DNA of 31,758 nucleotides from Bacteroidales bacterium UBA1208 (GTDB lineage: Bacteria; Bacteroidota; Bacteroidia; Bacteroidales; P3). Under the pieces are notes generated by a model. The model searched no databases, had not been told where the DNA came from, and saw nothing but the letters and a program-made list of their open reading frames with translations. Of this stretch, positions 24,601 to 31,597 are shown one piece after another. The stretch covers positions 1-31,758 of the forward strand of contig DBXQ01000073.1 in the NCBI GenBank assembly GCA_002309955.1. Direction: 5' to 3'. The stretch's first letter is position 1; every line of letters begins with the position of its first letter. The position numbers were made by a program, and so were the translations under genes.

Positions 24601-25760
24601 ATATAGGAAGTGATGTTGTCCACACTGCGTATGGAGCCACGGTTGAGCACTTCGAAGATGTTGTTGCTATGGTTGGTAGGGCGTTCTGAGCGGCCACCCA
24701 TCAGCCGACCGTTGGAAGGATTGTTTTCGCCCAAGTCAGTAAGGGCAAGTATATTTCGGTTGTTGGTTACGGCAGCACCTACATTGGTACGCCACACCTC
24801 CATGCGGATTATCTTGATATTGGTATTGGGTGTGGGAAGTGTGGACATGGCTTTGTTGTAGTTCTCATAAAAGTACTGGGAGATGAAGTAGTGTCGATTT
24901 TCTTCGTATTCATCGGCTCGGATTTGGAATTCCTGAGTCGAGGCGCCTCCCTGCACACGCATATTTTCGGTGCTTGTCTCTTTCTGCGAAACGACAGCGT
25001 CAACGGTCAATTTGCCGAACTTGAGTTTGGTGTGCACCCCAAAGAGTTCTTGACTGCCATGGATGAGGGTTGTATTAAGGGGGAATGAGATGTTGGCGGC
25101 TTCGAAAAGCTGGAGTATATCATCTTCTTTGCCTTCATATTTTAACTTTATCTTGTTCTCGAAATCGAAGGTGGCCTGAGTATTCCAGTTGACATCGAAG
25201 TCGAAAAGGTCGCCTATTTTGGCGTTGAGGTTTACTTGGATGTTCTCATCAAAGTCGAAGGTCGTGACGCTACGCCGGTTGGCATCGATGTTGTAATCGT
25301 CACGATAATTATTGACAATCTGGAAAGTAAGGTCTGCACTACCCGAAGGATTGATGCTGATATTAGGCACAGCAAGTAGACCGTCGACTTTCTTGCTAAT
25401 TTCACTGAAACCGGGTATACGGCTCAGAAGACCGTCATCAACTGCAGTGTCGGTTACAGCCGACCGCTCATCCCAATATTGCCGCATCAACTGATTCATC
25501 TGGTAGTCCTGATACTCTTGAAAGGTCATATACTGCCTCTCTATGACCATGTCGCCCACACGGGTCACTTTGACATATGAGCCGCTCTGAGCATCGTATT
25601 CAACCACCACAGTCCTTCCTCCATCGGGAGTCTGGGCATACACTCCACCACTCATGCCTGCTAAGAGAGCCAACAACAAAATAACCACCATCCGCCGCCC
25701 ATGGGATGAACATGGTTGGGAGAACAGGCGAAATGCTTTTTTATGGTTTTCTATGCTCAA
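18606..25760 (-). CDS. sprA: T9SS outer-membrane translocon protein SprA (Sov)
   Basis: A giant protein of up to 2384 aa, the usual size of SprA/Sov, the outer-membrane channel of the type IX secretion system. A signal peptide is visible ('MVVILLLALLAGMSGGVYAQ'). Family hallmarks include 'SINPSGSADLTFQIVNNYRD', 'NLNAKIGDLFDFDVNWNTQ', 'FGVHTKLKFGKLTVDAVVSQ', 'SVTYIDDFEGAESSIDLK' and the C-terminal strand 'TTKGGITIRFSF', ending in Phe as in barrel proteins. Two starts are possible: TTG 25760, giving a 23-residue N-region with Arg-Arg before the core, or ATG 25691, directly at the hydrophobic core. Gene order ruvA-sprA is conserved in Bacteroidetes. Strand composition changes sharply near 22.3 kb within the gene (see findings). 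Confidence 0.95.
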   Translation of the reverse strand: MSIENHKKAFRLFSQPCSSHGRRMVVILLLALLAGMSGGVYAQTPDGGRTVVVEYDAQSGSYVKVTRVGDMVIERQYMTFQEYQDYQMNQLMRQYWDERSAVTDTAVDDGLLSRIPGFSEISKKVDGLLAVPNISINPSGSADLTFQIVNNYRDDYNIDANRRSVTTFDFDENIQVNLNAKIGDLFDFDVNWNTQATFDFENKIKLKYEGKEDDILQLFEAANISFPLNTTLIHGSQELFGVHTKLKFGKLTVDAVVSQKETSTENMRVQGGASTQEFQIRADEYEENRHYFISQYFYENYNKAMSTLPTPNTNIKIIRMEVWRTNVGAAVTNNRNILALTDLGENNPSNGRLMGGRSERPTNHSNNIFEVLNRGSIRSVDNITSYMQGAGFTAGTDYEKVESARLLNSNEYTYNAQLGFITLSQPLSADQVLAVAFQYQVIGDTTVYQVGELTTDGVNDPNTLVVKLLKGTGVNTRSPLWRLMMKNVYFLRSTQIGRENFRLNILYESREGGVGIGYFTSGPKEGIPLIELFGLDRMDASQNYYYADGVFDWFDSAAFKGGIIQASTGRIFFPYVEPFGRDLRELIGDDEFSQEYCFDSLYTMTRTLAQQYADKNKFYIEGYYSSTVSGEISLGYSVSPGSVTVTAGGVPLIENVDYTVDYTMGTVRIVNESILSSGTPISVSSENNSFSMMTKTMAGAHVNYELQPDFNIGATFMNLYEKPLTQKNNFGEEPTSNSIYGFDLNYRHEAPFITKIVDMLPGIDTKAPSNLTLTAEFAQFLPGLASTGSKEGSVTYIDDFEGAESSIDLKGVMFWHLASTPQDYKLSLPLFPESAPATGLAYGFNRARLSWYRIDNIFYSSDCPRNIDADDRSRPYARRISEQEVFPNKQLAQGELTNIYELNLAYYPSERGPYNYDVQPTALSAGLQADGMLAQPRSRWGGIMRQLDYTDFETQNIETIEFWLMDPFIENPSHTGGKLYINLGDISEDILRDGRKSFENGLPTSPDVTGVDTTIWGRVPNTQPIVNAFSGDEASRKYQDIGYDGLSSTYGSIDEQLFFAHYIEQIALLHGTDSRAYTLASADPSADDFHYYRGSDYDESDVKINDRYKFYNNPEGNSTVDADNTESYTTAASIYPNVEDINRDNTLSEGENYYQYLIELDPSKMIVGQNHIVDIQEASNVMLPNGSTTTCKWYQFRIPIREYDQLVGKLNGFQSIRFMRMFLNDFEEPIILRFATLELVYATWRKYTENLLQPGDYPTGTGAGTSFSIGTVNIEENGSRYPVPYVLPPDIEREEWYSTSSVAIKLNEQALALDINDLASGDARAVYRSTQYDLRNYGKLKMFVHAEKKELSSPMNDDDLVLFVRLGSDYTNNYYEYEVPLKFTDWGVSRDDPYAIWPRENNVEIDLTKMVDIKTNRNRLIRHGDLAYSSQLLYSEYVDGRKYTVLGAPNLGKVKVIMIGVRNPKKEHLDDGNDMLPKSCIVWLNELRLTDFNNRGGWAAMALARTNLADLGNLSLYGSYRTAGFGNLEEKPTSLELVNTLQLQSTLDMELGKFLPEEWGVRIPFYLDYNKQVGSPEYNPLDPDVRLSDDLKTYPGKEERDSVRAIAQERHTTTNITLTNMRKDRTGKSALNPHFYDIENFTFSYAYSRERSSDDELDHYNKDQHRGGFTYAYTPKEPGLFAPFAKSTSKFVNGKNGKFIKDFNLYYKPKNFSFSTEVYRDYEETLLRKKGAALVIMKPTYFKQFTWRRDYGMQWDISRSFHLQYNAIANARIDEPVGRVDTRESRDAIRNSLAQGGTMQNFQQTLNATWDLPISKLPYLDFLRIPVSYRASYNFMGTTQALAAQGSTLNGSGQLQISVSGSMQTLYNRFTIIKNAYKQKTPQKPKDPKRMSKKEREAAMNDSIARAKNPDSVRRAEMMETLNELGNFAIRMATGLKSFSVQYSNNFGSVLPGYMGSVRILGMDPRNGWMPGPAFVCGYNDGLVERLRENRLLSRDTLMNSAHRNTLTKMLSMQATVEPIRDFRIEITASQNNQSREEYYYKFMSQLEDVDGPLSYVMTGSYSTTCWSMATAFVDADVLYKSFLANRQVVAARLAATNADTRCDIMVLDTMSGDFYPFGYGPNQQTVLLTSFLATYLGKDVAGYGFSPFMRMPMPNWSVNYNGLNKVAWLKKWFNNISISHRYTSTYSIGNYYTDAVISGRTGYDYGSESVLNGSDDFLAPVSMESVQISEQFNPLVRLSVSMTNSVQLNFSMQRNRTLSLSFSNNQLTETTRRGITFGGGYRFKDVAFDVKVGESVQHLKSDIVLQLNLTYNSNKTNIRKINQNFSQVSSGSEVWMAEVSAEYALSSTLTLRAFFQTNINNPYIRNAYPNSTTKGGITIRFSF

Positions 25761-25854
25761 GTTTGCAAAAGTTTTTCGTGAAATTAATAATAGACGAGAA
25801 ACCGTAGCATGATAGGCAATCGTGGCGTTTCAAGTATATTTATTTCCTTTTTTT

Positions 25855-26442
25855 CTAAATTCTTTTCAAAGCTTCTTTTATTGTTTCTTCTACTGTCAAA
25901 CTGCTGTCCAATGGGGCGACGGCCTTTTCTGCCACGGCCTTTGGGAATCCAAGCATAACAAGTGCACTCAAAGCCTCTTCTTTATTGGCAGAACCTTTCC
26001 CTGCCAGAACAAAGGGCGAGGAAGGCAACTGACCAATATCCGAATCAGACACCTTGTCTTGTAGCTCCAGCACTATGCGTTGGGCTGTTTTAGATCCAAT
26101 ACCTTTGACGCGCTGTACAGTCTTGGCATCGCCCGAGGCAATGGCCTGGGTCAGTTCAGAAACCGAAAGCGACGAGAGAAGGATGCGCGCGGTAGCGGCT
26201 CCCACTCCGCTGACACCAAGCAACAACCGGAAAAGGCTCCGCTCAGCGGTGGTGAAGAATCCATACAGCAAGTGGGCATCTTCGCGTATTACTTCATGCA
26301 CCCATAACTGCACATGGTCAAGAGATTGCAAAGCGCTATAGGTGCCGAGGGTTATTTCAAGCAAGTAACCGACGCCTCCGCAGTCAACGACTGCAGAAGC
26401 TGGTGTAAGGTTGGTCAGTTTTCCGGATATATATTCGTACAT
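25855..26442 (-). CDS. ruvA: Holliday junction branch migration protein RuvA
   Basis: A 195-aa protein of normal RuvA length. RuvA binds four-way DNA junctions as a tetramer and guides the RuvB motor. Domain I is an OB fold ('MYEYISGKLTNLTPASAVVDCGGVGYLLEI'). Domain II has two helix-hairpin-helix motifs ('LLLGVSGVGAATARILL' and 'VQRVKGIGSKTAQRIVLEL'). Domain III at the end ('EEALSALVMLGFPKAVAEKAV') contacts RuvB. It lies 94 nt upstream of sprA on the same strand, the conserved arrangement. The preceding 155 nt (26443-26597) are A/T-rich with no clear promoter motif. Confidence 0.97.
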   Translation of the reverse strand: MYEYISGKLTNLTPASAVVDCGGVGYLLEITLGTYSALQSLDHVQLWVHEVIREDAHLLYGFFTTAERSLFRLLLGVSGVGAATARILLSSLSVSELTQAIASGDAKTVQRVKGIGSKTAQRIVLELQDKVSDSDIGQLPSSPFVLAGKGSANKEEALSALVMLGFPKAVAEKAVAPLDSSLTVEETIKEALKRI

Positions 26443-26597
26443 GTTATCTTTTTATATGTCTTTTGGTTTAATGTTTAATGATTGATTTTTCAGGCATTTC
26501 GAACACAAAACCATTAAGCCGTTTTTCTATTTTCTGTTATATATCTGTTTAATAATCATTTCCCACACATTACCCGTTTAATAACCGTCCGGCAATC

Positions 26598-28022
26598 TTA
26601 TATCGCATGGATGTGATTGATGACGACAGCTTTCAGTCTCCCATCTTGGGTCGGTGGGTCGGAGGAATCGGGATACTGGTACCCGATTCCCTGGGCAGGC
26701 GAGTCATCGGCAAGATGATAGTCACCTTCCATAGGATCGACAAATTTGGGATCCTCATCCCATACGCCTCCCCTCACTAAACTATGGGATATCGTCAACA
26801 TGACAGGTACACGGTCGTCAAGGTCTACATACATCTCGCCTTCGGCACGGCTACCATAGACGATACAGTCGGAAAGTTGAATATTCATAGGCCAAAGGTA
26901 GCGTACCCCACCATATTCAAGAACATTGGTAATGAATAAGCTGCCGAAAGTGCGGATACCCATGCGCCAATAGTCTGCAAGGGTACAGTGGCTAAGGCGA
27001 TAATCACCACCATAGCGCATGGCCACAGTAGCTTGACCACAGTTAGCCACAAGCAGATTGTCAGCCAGAATGGTGGCACCCTGTCCCAAGAGTCCTGCCA
27101 CCACATGGTTGGTCACTTGGGTGTTAGAGATGGTGAGTGTGGGATTGTGGTTGACACAACTGTCTATTCTTAACCCTATATAGGCATTCTCTATCCGTGC
27201 ATGGTCTATCACATTGTCTTTACTCCCCATCGATAACCAGACATAGCCCCATTGGCCAGGAAGGGTTTTGTAACGTCCATCCTGACGCACGGAAGTGAAA
27301 AGGACAGGCTTTTCAGGAGTACCTTGAACATGCAGTGTGGCACTATCGTAAACCCATAGTACAGCATCATTATGGAAATATATCTCGTCGCCAGCCCGCA
27401 ACTGCAGTTTTTGCCGTGAGTCAACTACAGCGTAGCCTACAATGACATGTGGTAGGTCGTGCCGCCAATGGTCACAGTCAATCACGCTGTATGCGTAGGG
27501 TTTGCCGAAGGTGGAGTCGATGACAGGAGTGCCGTCGGCAAAATGGATAGTATCGGTGGGCACATGGTAAACAGCGTTCCTTCCGTAAGCAGTAAGAGGG
27601 AACCGACGGCAATGATGCTCCGACTGGAACAGGATGGCATCCTCGATGAGGAACGGTTCAGTGGCAAGATTTGGACAAATGTTGGCACGCACGAAGACGA
27701 AAATGCTGTCACCTGCGGCAACAGTTACGTTTCGAGCCACCATGGAAGTATCGCCATCAACATTGAGACGAAAGCGTGAGTTGTAACTACCAGCCAATGT
27801 GACAGCATCGAACTCCACAGCCTCACTGCCACGGTTGTAAACTTTAAACTGACGTGTAGTGGTACCCATCTGCGTGAACACGGTGTCGAAAGCCATCGTG
27901 TCACACGAGAACTCAAGCTGCGCAAGTTCGGTGGCATAGGTTTCGTCCTTTTTGCACGAGGTCATCATAGCCAACAACAACACTCCAGAGATCAGTATGA
28001 TATAAGATACCCTTTTAAGCAT
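26598..28022 (-). CDS. Lipoprotein with right-handed beta-helix (parallel beta-helix) repeats
   Basis: A 474-aa protein with a lipoprotein signal ('LISGVLLLAMMTSC', lipid-carrying Cys at residue 23, followed by KKDE). Residues ~35-150 look like an Ig-like/ASH-type beta domain ('FKVYNRGSEAVEFDAV', 'AAGDSIFVFVRA'). The rest fits a right-handed beta-helix: short repeating strands such as 'AVLWVYDSATLHVQGTPEKP', 'NPTLTISNTQVTNHVVAG', 'ATILADNLLVANCGQATV' and 'YRLSHCTLADYWRMGIR'. Such Bacteroidetes lipoproteins may bind or cleave polysaccharides, but I see no recognisable catalytic motif. It is probably cell-envelope anchored. It lies 92 nt after the M64 peptidase gene and 155 nt before ruvA. Confidence 0.85.
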   Translation of the reverse strand: MLKRVSYIILISGVLLLAMMTSCKKDETYATELAQLEFSCDTMAFDTVFTQMGTTTRQFKVYNRGSEAVEFDAVTLAGSYNSRFRLNVDGDTSMVARNVTVAAGDSIFVFVRANICPNLATEPFLIEDAILFQSEHHCRRFPLTAYGRNAVYHVPTDTIHFADGTPVIDSTFGKPYAYSVIDCDHWRHDLPHVIVGYAVVDSRQKLQLRAGDEIYFHNDAVLWVYDSATLHVQGTPEKPVLFTSVRQDGRYKTLPGQWGYVWLSMGSKDNVIDHARIENAYIGLRIDSCVNHNPTLTISNTQVTNHVVAGLLGQGATILADNLLVANCGQATVAMRYGGDYRLSHCTLADYWRMGIRTFGSLFITNVLEYGGVRYLWPMNIQLSDCIVYGSRAEGEMYVDLDDRVPVMLTISHSLVRGGVWDEDPKFVDPMEGDYHLADDSPAQGIGYQYPDSSDPPTQDGRLKAVVINHIHAI

Positions 28023-28114
28023 ATAGTCATATTAACGGAAAACAGTGCCGAATATTATTGTTCGAACTATTTTTTTCTTTGCATCTAACACTGTTTACAA
28101 CACTGGCTGGAAAG

Positions 28115-29419
28115 TTATTTGACATAAAGGTCGAATATCAGGTTGAGCCTGTGGCTACACACTGGACAGAATGGAGCATAGTCACGCATCATGCAGCGCA
28201 TGGTGGGACGGTATATGCCTTTGCTGTGATAGCCTGCTCCTTCGTAGACACCTAAGGGGCCGTTCTTTCCGCGGGGGACACTATTGTCCGGAGGGGTGGG
28301 TACTGGTGTGCCCACAGGGAGCATGGACTGCCATTTGGAGGCAAAGTCAACCAGCGTGGTGATATTGGGTTCAATGGGTTCCTGGTCAAGGAGGTGGATG
28401 TCGCCATAGCTGAGATCTTCATCGACATATTCATCGGCAAGGCCTCCAATAGAGTGCCCCAACTCATGTGGCAATACAACATATGCCATCTGGTTGAGGG
28501 AACTCATGGCGTAGAAGTTGTAGATGGCCCCACCACCATAGGTAGTGCTATTGGCCATAATAATTATATGGTCGAAAGGTGTGGAGCCTATAGCATTATG
28601 AAGTTTGAAGAGTTGCATGGTCATCAGATAGCGGTCGGCTCCAAAGGTGTTGTAGCTGGAACCCACAAGGCTGTTGACCCGTATGCCTTTACCAGGGTCG
28701 GTTATACCAGATGCCTCGCCCATGAGGGGAACACCCCATACATTGAAGTCGTCTGCACGGCTGCGGAAAGGTTCCTGACCCAACAGATAGTTGCAGAATA
28801 AATGCATGTCACGGATCATCTTGAGACTGTCGGCAGGCCCATAGCCCTCAGGCACTATAACTACATCTACCTTCTTGTGTGGATCGCCTTTATATTGCAA
28901 TTGAACGGGAGTGGTCTCCAAACGCAACCATGATTGCCGACGGAGCAATGTCATGGCCGAGTCGGGATCAAACCTATAGCTAAACTGAGTATACATAAGT
29001 TGATCCGAACCACGCTTCTGGAAACAGATGTTGACAGGCCGTTTAGGCCAAGGCACACGCACCACTTCCTGAAACACAGCTATGCTGTCGGCACCCTGTG
29101 GGGTGTCTCGGTATTCTTGGAAAAGGGAATTGTAGCCACGGCTGTATAGCTCACAGCCACTATGAGGATCTTTGACAACAATGCGGTAAGCACCGTTGTC
29201 AAAAGGGTCAACAAGCTGCGTGAGCGAGCCTGCCCAATTCGGTATACACTCATGCGATTGAACTTGCACAGTGTCATACTGACGATTGCCTATTCGGTGG
29301 TAATTAATCCGTAGGGTTCCATCGTCGAAATACTCGTTAAACTTTATGTTCTGAGCCAAAACAGAGCCTCCCGCCACCAAGGAGGAAATCATCAAAATGG
29401 ATGCAATTATTCTCTTCAT
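28115..29419 (-). CDS. M64 family metallopeptidase, exported
   Basis: A 434-aa protein with signal peptide ('MKRIIASILMISSLVAGGSVLAQ'). An N-terminal beta domain ('KFNEYFDDGTLRINYHR') matches the M64 N-terminal region. The catalytic part holds 'VDVVIVPEGYG', 'SSYNTFGADRYLMT', and the zinc motif HELGH starting at H318 ('VLPHELGHSIGGLADEY'), the M64 signature in which an Asp-Glu follows the second His. The family includes the IgA1-degrading enzyme of Clostridium ramosum, but most Bacteroidetes members have unknown substrates. ATG 29419 is preferred over an in-frame TTG at 29437. The 85-nt gap to the divergent Sua5-type gene must contain both promoters. Confidence 0.9.
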   Translation of the reverse strand: MKRIIASILMISSLVAGGSVLAQNIKFNEYFDDGTLRINYHRIGNRQYDTVQVQSHECIPNWAGSLTQLVDPFDNGAYRIVVKDPHSGCELYSRGYNSLFQEYRDTPQGADSIAVFQEVVRVPWPKRPVNICFQKRGSDQLMYTQFSYRFDPDSAMTLLRRQSWLRLETTPVQLQYKGDPHKKVDVVIVPEGYGPADSLKMIRDMHLFCNYLLGQEPFRSRADDFNVWGVPLMGEASGITDPGKGIRVNSLVGSSYNTFGADRYLMTMQLFKLHNAIGSTPFDHIIIMANSTTYGGGAIYNFYAMSSLNQMAYVVLPHELGHSIGGLADEYVDEDLSYGDIHLLDQEPIEPNITTLVDFASKWQSMLPVGTPVPTPPDNSVPRGKNGPLGVYEGAGYHSKGIYRPTMRCMMRDYAPFCPVCSHRLNLIFDLYVK

Positions 29420-29487
29420 ATTGATACAAAAACGCAAAAGAAGAAGAATTAGTATAAATAAAAACCGTATAAATACAAAAAAGTTTG

Positions 29488-29495
29488 TAATTTTG
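29488..29495 (+). promoter_or_regulatory. -7 box of the Sua5-type gene, close to its start codon
   Basis: TAATTTTG followed by CACG matches TAnnTTTG. The ATG lies 9 nt beyond, so the predicted leader is only a few nucleotides. I see no TTTG at the expected upstream distance. Confidence 0.4.
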
Positions 29496-29504
29496 CACGC
29501 TCAA

Positions 29505-30146
29505 ATGATAACAAAAATCTATACAGACAATCCTAATCCCAAGGAGGTGCGGCGGGTAGCAGACCTGCTGCGGGAAGGTGGCATAGTGGTGCTGCCTACT
29601 GATACACTGTATGCCTTTGCATGCAGTATGGAGTTTAAACGTTCCGTGGAAACCATTGCCCAATTGAAAGGTTTTTCACTGAAGAAAGCCAAATACTCAA
29701 TGCTGTGCAGCTCGCTAAGCATGGCATCGGAATATGTGCGTCCTATGGACAAGGAACTGTTCAGCCTGTTACGAAGTTGCCTGCCCGGTCCCTATACATT
29801 CATCATGGATGCCAACAGCAATGTTCCACGCAACTATCTCAACCCCAATAAGACCATTGGTGTGCGTGTGCCTGCTAACACTATTTTGCAGGCCGTGGTA
29901 GAGGCCATAGGTTGCCCACTGATTGGCACATCTGTCCGTCGAGTGGATGAAGAGATAGAAACGGAATACCTAACCGACCCCGAGCTGATACATGAGACCT
30001 GGGGCCACCGGGTCAATCTTGTGGTGGACGGTGGAATAGGCGAAGATGAACCCAGCACAGTGCTTAATTGCGCCGGTGGCGAGATAGAGATTATGCGTCG
30101 CGGCAAAAGCACTCCTGAAGGCGACCGTTTACTGATAGATTTATAG
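29505..30146 (+). CDS. L-threonylcarbamoyladenylate synthase (Sua5/YrdC/TsaC family)
   Basis: A 213-aa YrdC-domain protein that makes threonylcarbamoyl-AMP from threonine, bicarbonate and ATP for the t6A modification of ANN-reading tRNAs. Features are 'GGIVVLPTDTLYAFACSM' (with the usual K/R further on in 'KRSVETIAQLKGF'), 'SLKKAKYSMLCSSLSMASEY', 'LPGPYTFIMDA', 'NKTIGVRVPAN' and 'GCPLIGTSVRR'. There is no C-terminal Sua5 extension. ATG 29505 is chosen because the frame is open upstream only through A/T-rich non-coding sequence, and the conserved domain begins just after 'MITKIYTDNPN'. It starts a plus-strand run with the next two genes (19-nt and 8-nt gaps). Confidence 0.93.
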   Translation: MITKIYTDNPNPKEVRRVADLLREGGIVVLPTDTLYAFACSMEFKRSVETIAQLKGFSLKKAKYSMLCSSLSMASEYVRPMDKELFSLLRSCLPGPYTFIMDANSNVPRNYLNPNKTIGVRVPANTILQAVVEAIGCPLIGTSVRRVDEEIETEYLTDPELIHETWGHRVNLVVDGGIGEDEPSTVLNCAGGEIEIMRRGKSTPEGDRLLIDL

Positions 30147-30165
30147 GCTTCAATACTTTTGACAG

Positions 30166-30657
30166 ATGAAAATAATAATAGGCGACAATCGAAACCTCTA
30201 TAGCGGTCCTTTAGGGTTTGTGGCTCAAGTGGTCGTGATGGCACTGGCCACGCTCTTAACCGCATACCTACTGCCTGGGGTACATGTTGACACTGTGGGT
30301 GCTGCTATCCTGACGGCAGCAGTCATCGCATTGCTCAACAATTTTATCCGACCCATACTTATCGTGCTCACTCTGCCCTTCACCATAGTGAGCATGGGAC
30401 TTTTTCTACTGGTCATCAACGCTTTTATCATCATGTTGACAGCAGGTCTGGTTCCTTCGTTCCATGTGAATGGCTTTTGGAACGCCTTGCTCTTCAGCCT
30501 GCTGCTCACAGTCATCAACTATCTGTTGGAAATACCAAACCGTCTGGAACGCCGCCCAAAATACCAGCCATCCGACTCATTGCAACACGATGACCACACC
30601 GATACCGACGAGGACGGGTTCACCCCTTACGAAGAAATAACAGACGACAATAAATAA
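30166..30657 (+). CDS. PF04020-type ('phage holin family 4') small membrane protein
   Basis: A 163-aa protein with four hydrophobic segments in residues ~15-122 ('VVVMALATLLTAYLLPGV', 'GAAILTAAVIALLNNFI', 'LFLLVINAFIIMLTAGLV', 'WNALLFSLLLTVINYLLE'). The segment 'NNFIRPILIVLTLPFTI' is characteristic of the PF04020/YvlD family. A charged, acidic tail of ~40 residues follows ('DDHTDTDEDGFTPYEE'). Despite the 'phage holin' label, these are chromosomal membrane proteins of unknown function, and there are no phage genes here. It lies 19 nt after the Sua5-type gene and 8 nt before panC, so it is probably co-transcribed with both. Confidence 0.88.
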   Translation: MKIIIGDNRNLYSGPLGFVAQVVVMALATLLTAYLLPGVHVDTVGAAILTAAVIALLNNFIRPILIVLTLPFTIVSMGLFLLVINAFIIMLTAGLVPSFHVNGFWNALLFSLLLTVINYLLEIPNRLERRPKYQPSDSLQHDDHTDTDEDGFTPYEEITDDNK

Positions 30658-30665
30658 TTACAATC

Positions 30666-31550
30666 ATGAATACTATAACTACTGTGGCTGACCTGACCGC
30701 AGCCATCAATCAAGCCAAACAAGAGCATAAAAGCATAGGACTGGTTCCCACCATGGGAGCACTCCACGAAGGCCACCTTTCGCTTGTGCGCCGCGCCCGC
30801 GCCGAAAATGATGTGGTGGTGGTGAGTGTATTCGTCAACCCTATACAATTCAACAACAAGGAGGACTTGGCCAAATATCCCCGCACGGTAGAACAAGACT
30901 GCAAACTGCTGGCAGAGGCAGGAGCAGACATTGCCTTTGTTCCAACAGTTGAGGAGATGTATCCAGAACCCGTAAACACGGTGTATCACTTTGGACCCCT
31001 TGAGGAGGTGATGGAGGGACCGCGCCGTCCCGGCCACTTCAGCGGTGTGGCAGTGGTGGTGCGCCGCCTCTTCGACCTGGCTCAGCCTACACGCGCCTAT
31101 TTCGGCGAGAAGGACTTTCAGCAAATTGCCATCATCCGCAATCTGTTGGAACAGATACAGTACCCCATCGAACTGGTGCCCTGCCCCATTGTCCGCGCCG
31201 ATGACGGCCTGGCTTTGAGCAGCCGCAATATGCGCCTCAGCAAAGAGGCCCGCGAGGTGGCCCCCAACATCTACGCCACGCTGGTGCAGGCCGTGGAGAT
31301 GTCGGAGTTTGAGGACGTGGAGAGCGTGAAGCTGTGGGTGATGGACACCCTCAGCTCGTTCCACGAGGTGAACGGACTGGACGAGAGCCTCCGTTTCGAG
31401 CCCGAATATTTCGAGATAGTGAACGACGTCACCCTCCAGCCTATCGAGGACTGGGGAGACAGCGAAGGCGTGGTGGGCTGCATTGCCGTATGGCTGGACG
31501 GCGTACGCCTTATCGACGTCATCCGCTTCCGTCCCGAAGAGGAGGAGTGA
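30666..31550 (+). CDS. panC: Pantothenate synthetase
   Basis: A 294-aa enzyme that joins pantoate and beta-alanine with ATP to make pantothenate, the precursor of coenzyme A, in the cytoplasm. Motifs: 'GLVPTMGALHEGHLSLVRRA' with the ATP-binding HxGH (H34-H37), 'VFVNPIQFNNKEDLAKYPR', 'EGPRRPGHFSGVAVVV', 'AYFGEKDFQQ' and 'GLALSSRNMRLS' (the KMSKS-equivalent). Length fits the family. The last ~40 residues are Asp/Glu-rich, ending 'RPEEEE'. It is the third gene of the plus-strand run. No terminator is visible in the 47 nt before the next gene. Confidence 0.96.
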   Translation: MNTITTVADLTAAINQAKQEHKSIGLVPTMGALHEGHLSLVRRARAENDVVVVSVFVNPIQFNNKEDLAKYPRTVEQDCKLLAEAGADIAFVPTVEEMYPEPVNTVYHFGPLEEVMEGPRRPGHFSGVAVVVRRLFDLAQPTRAYFGEKDFQQIAIIRNLLEQIQYPIELVPCPIVRADDGLALSSRNMRLSKEAREVAPNIYATLVQAVEMSEFEDVESVKLWVMDTLSSFHEVNGLDESLRFEPEYFEIVNDVTLQPIEDWGDSEGVVGCIAVWLDGVRLIDVIRFRPEEEE

Positions 31551-31597
31551 TTGCGTCCCCATCGCCTACCCTATTTTGATTAATACCCATTAAACAC

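Noticed and set aside
22286..24861. Several open frames on both strands within the 5' half of sprA (for example 22286-22669 minus, 23424-23888 plus).
   Set aside because: They result from the skewed composition of that region and overlap an intact sprA frame.
30166..30657. Possible prophage signal from the 'phage holin family' label of the 163-aa membrane protein.
   Set aside because: The family is a common chromosomal one. No lysin, portal, terminase or tail genes are nearby; neighbours are housekeeping genes.
30627..31562. Long minus-strand frame (311 codons) opposite panC.
   Set aside because: The plus strand encodes a complete pantothenate synthetase with all motifs. The antisense product is His/Val/Leu-rich with no recognisable family, a typical shadow.
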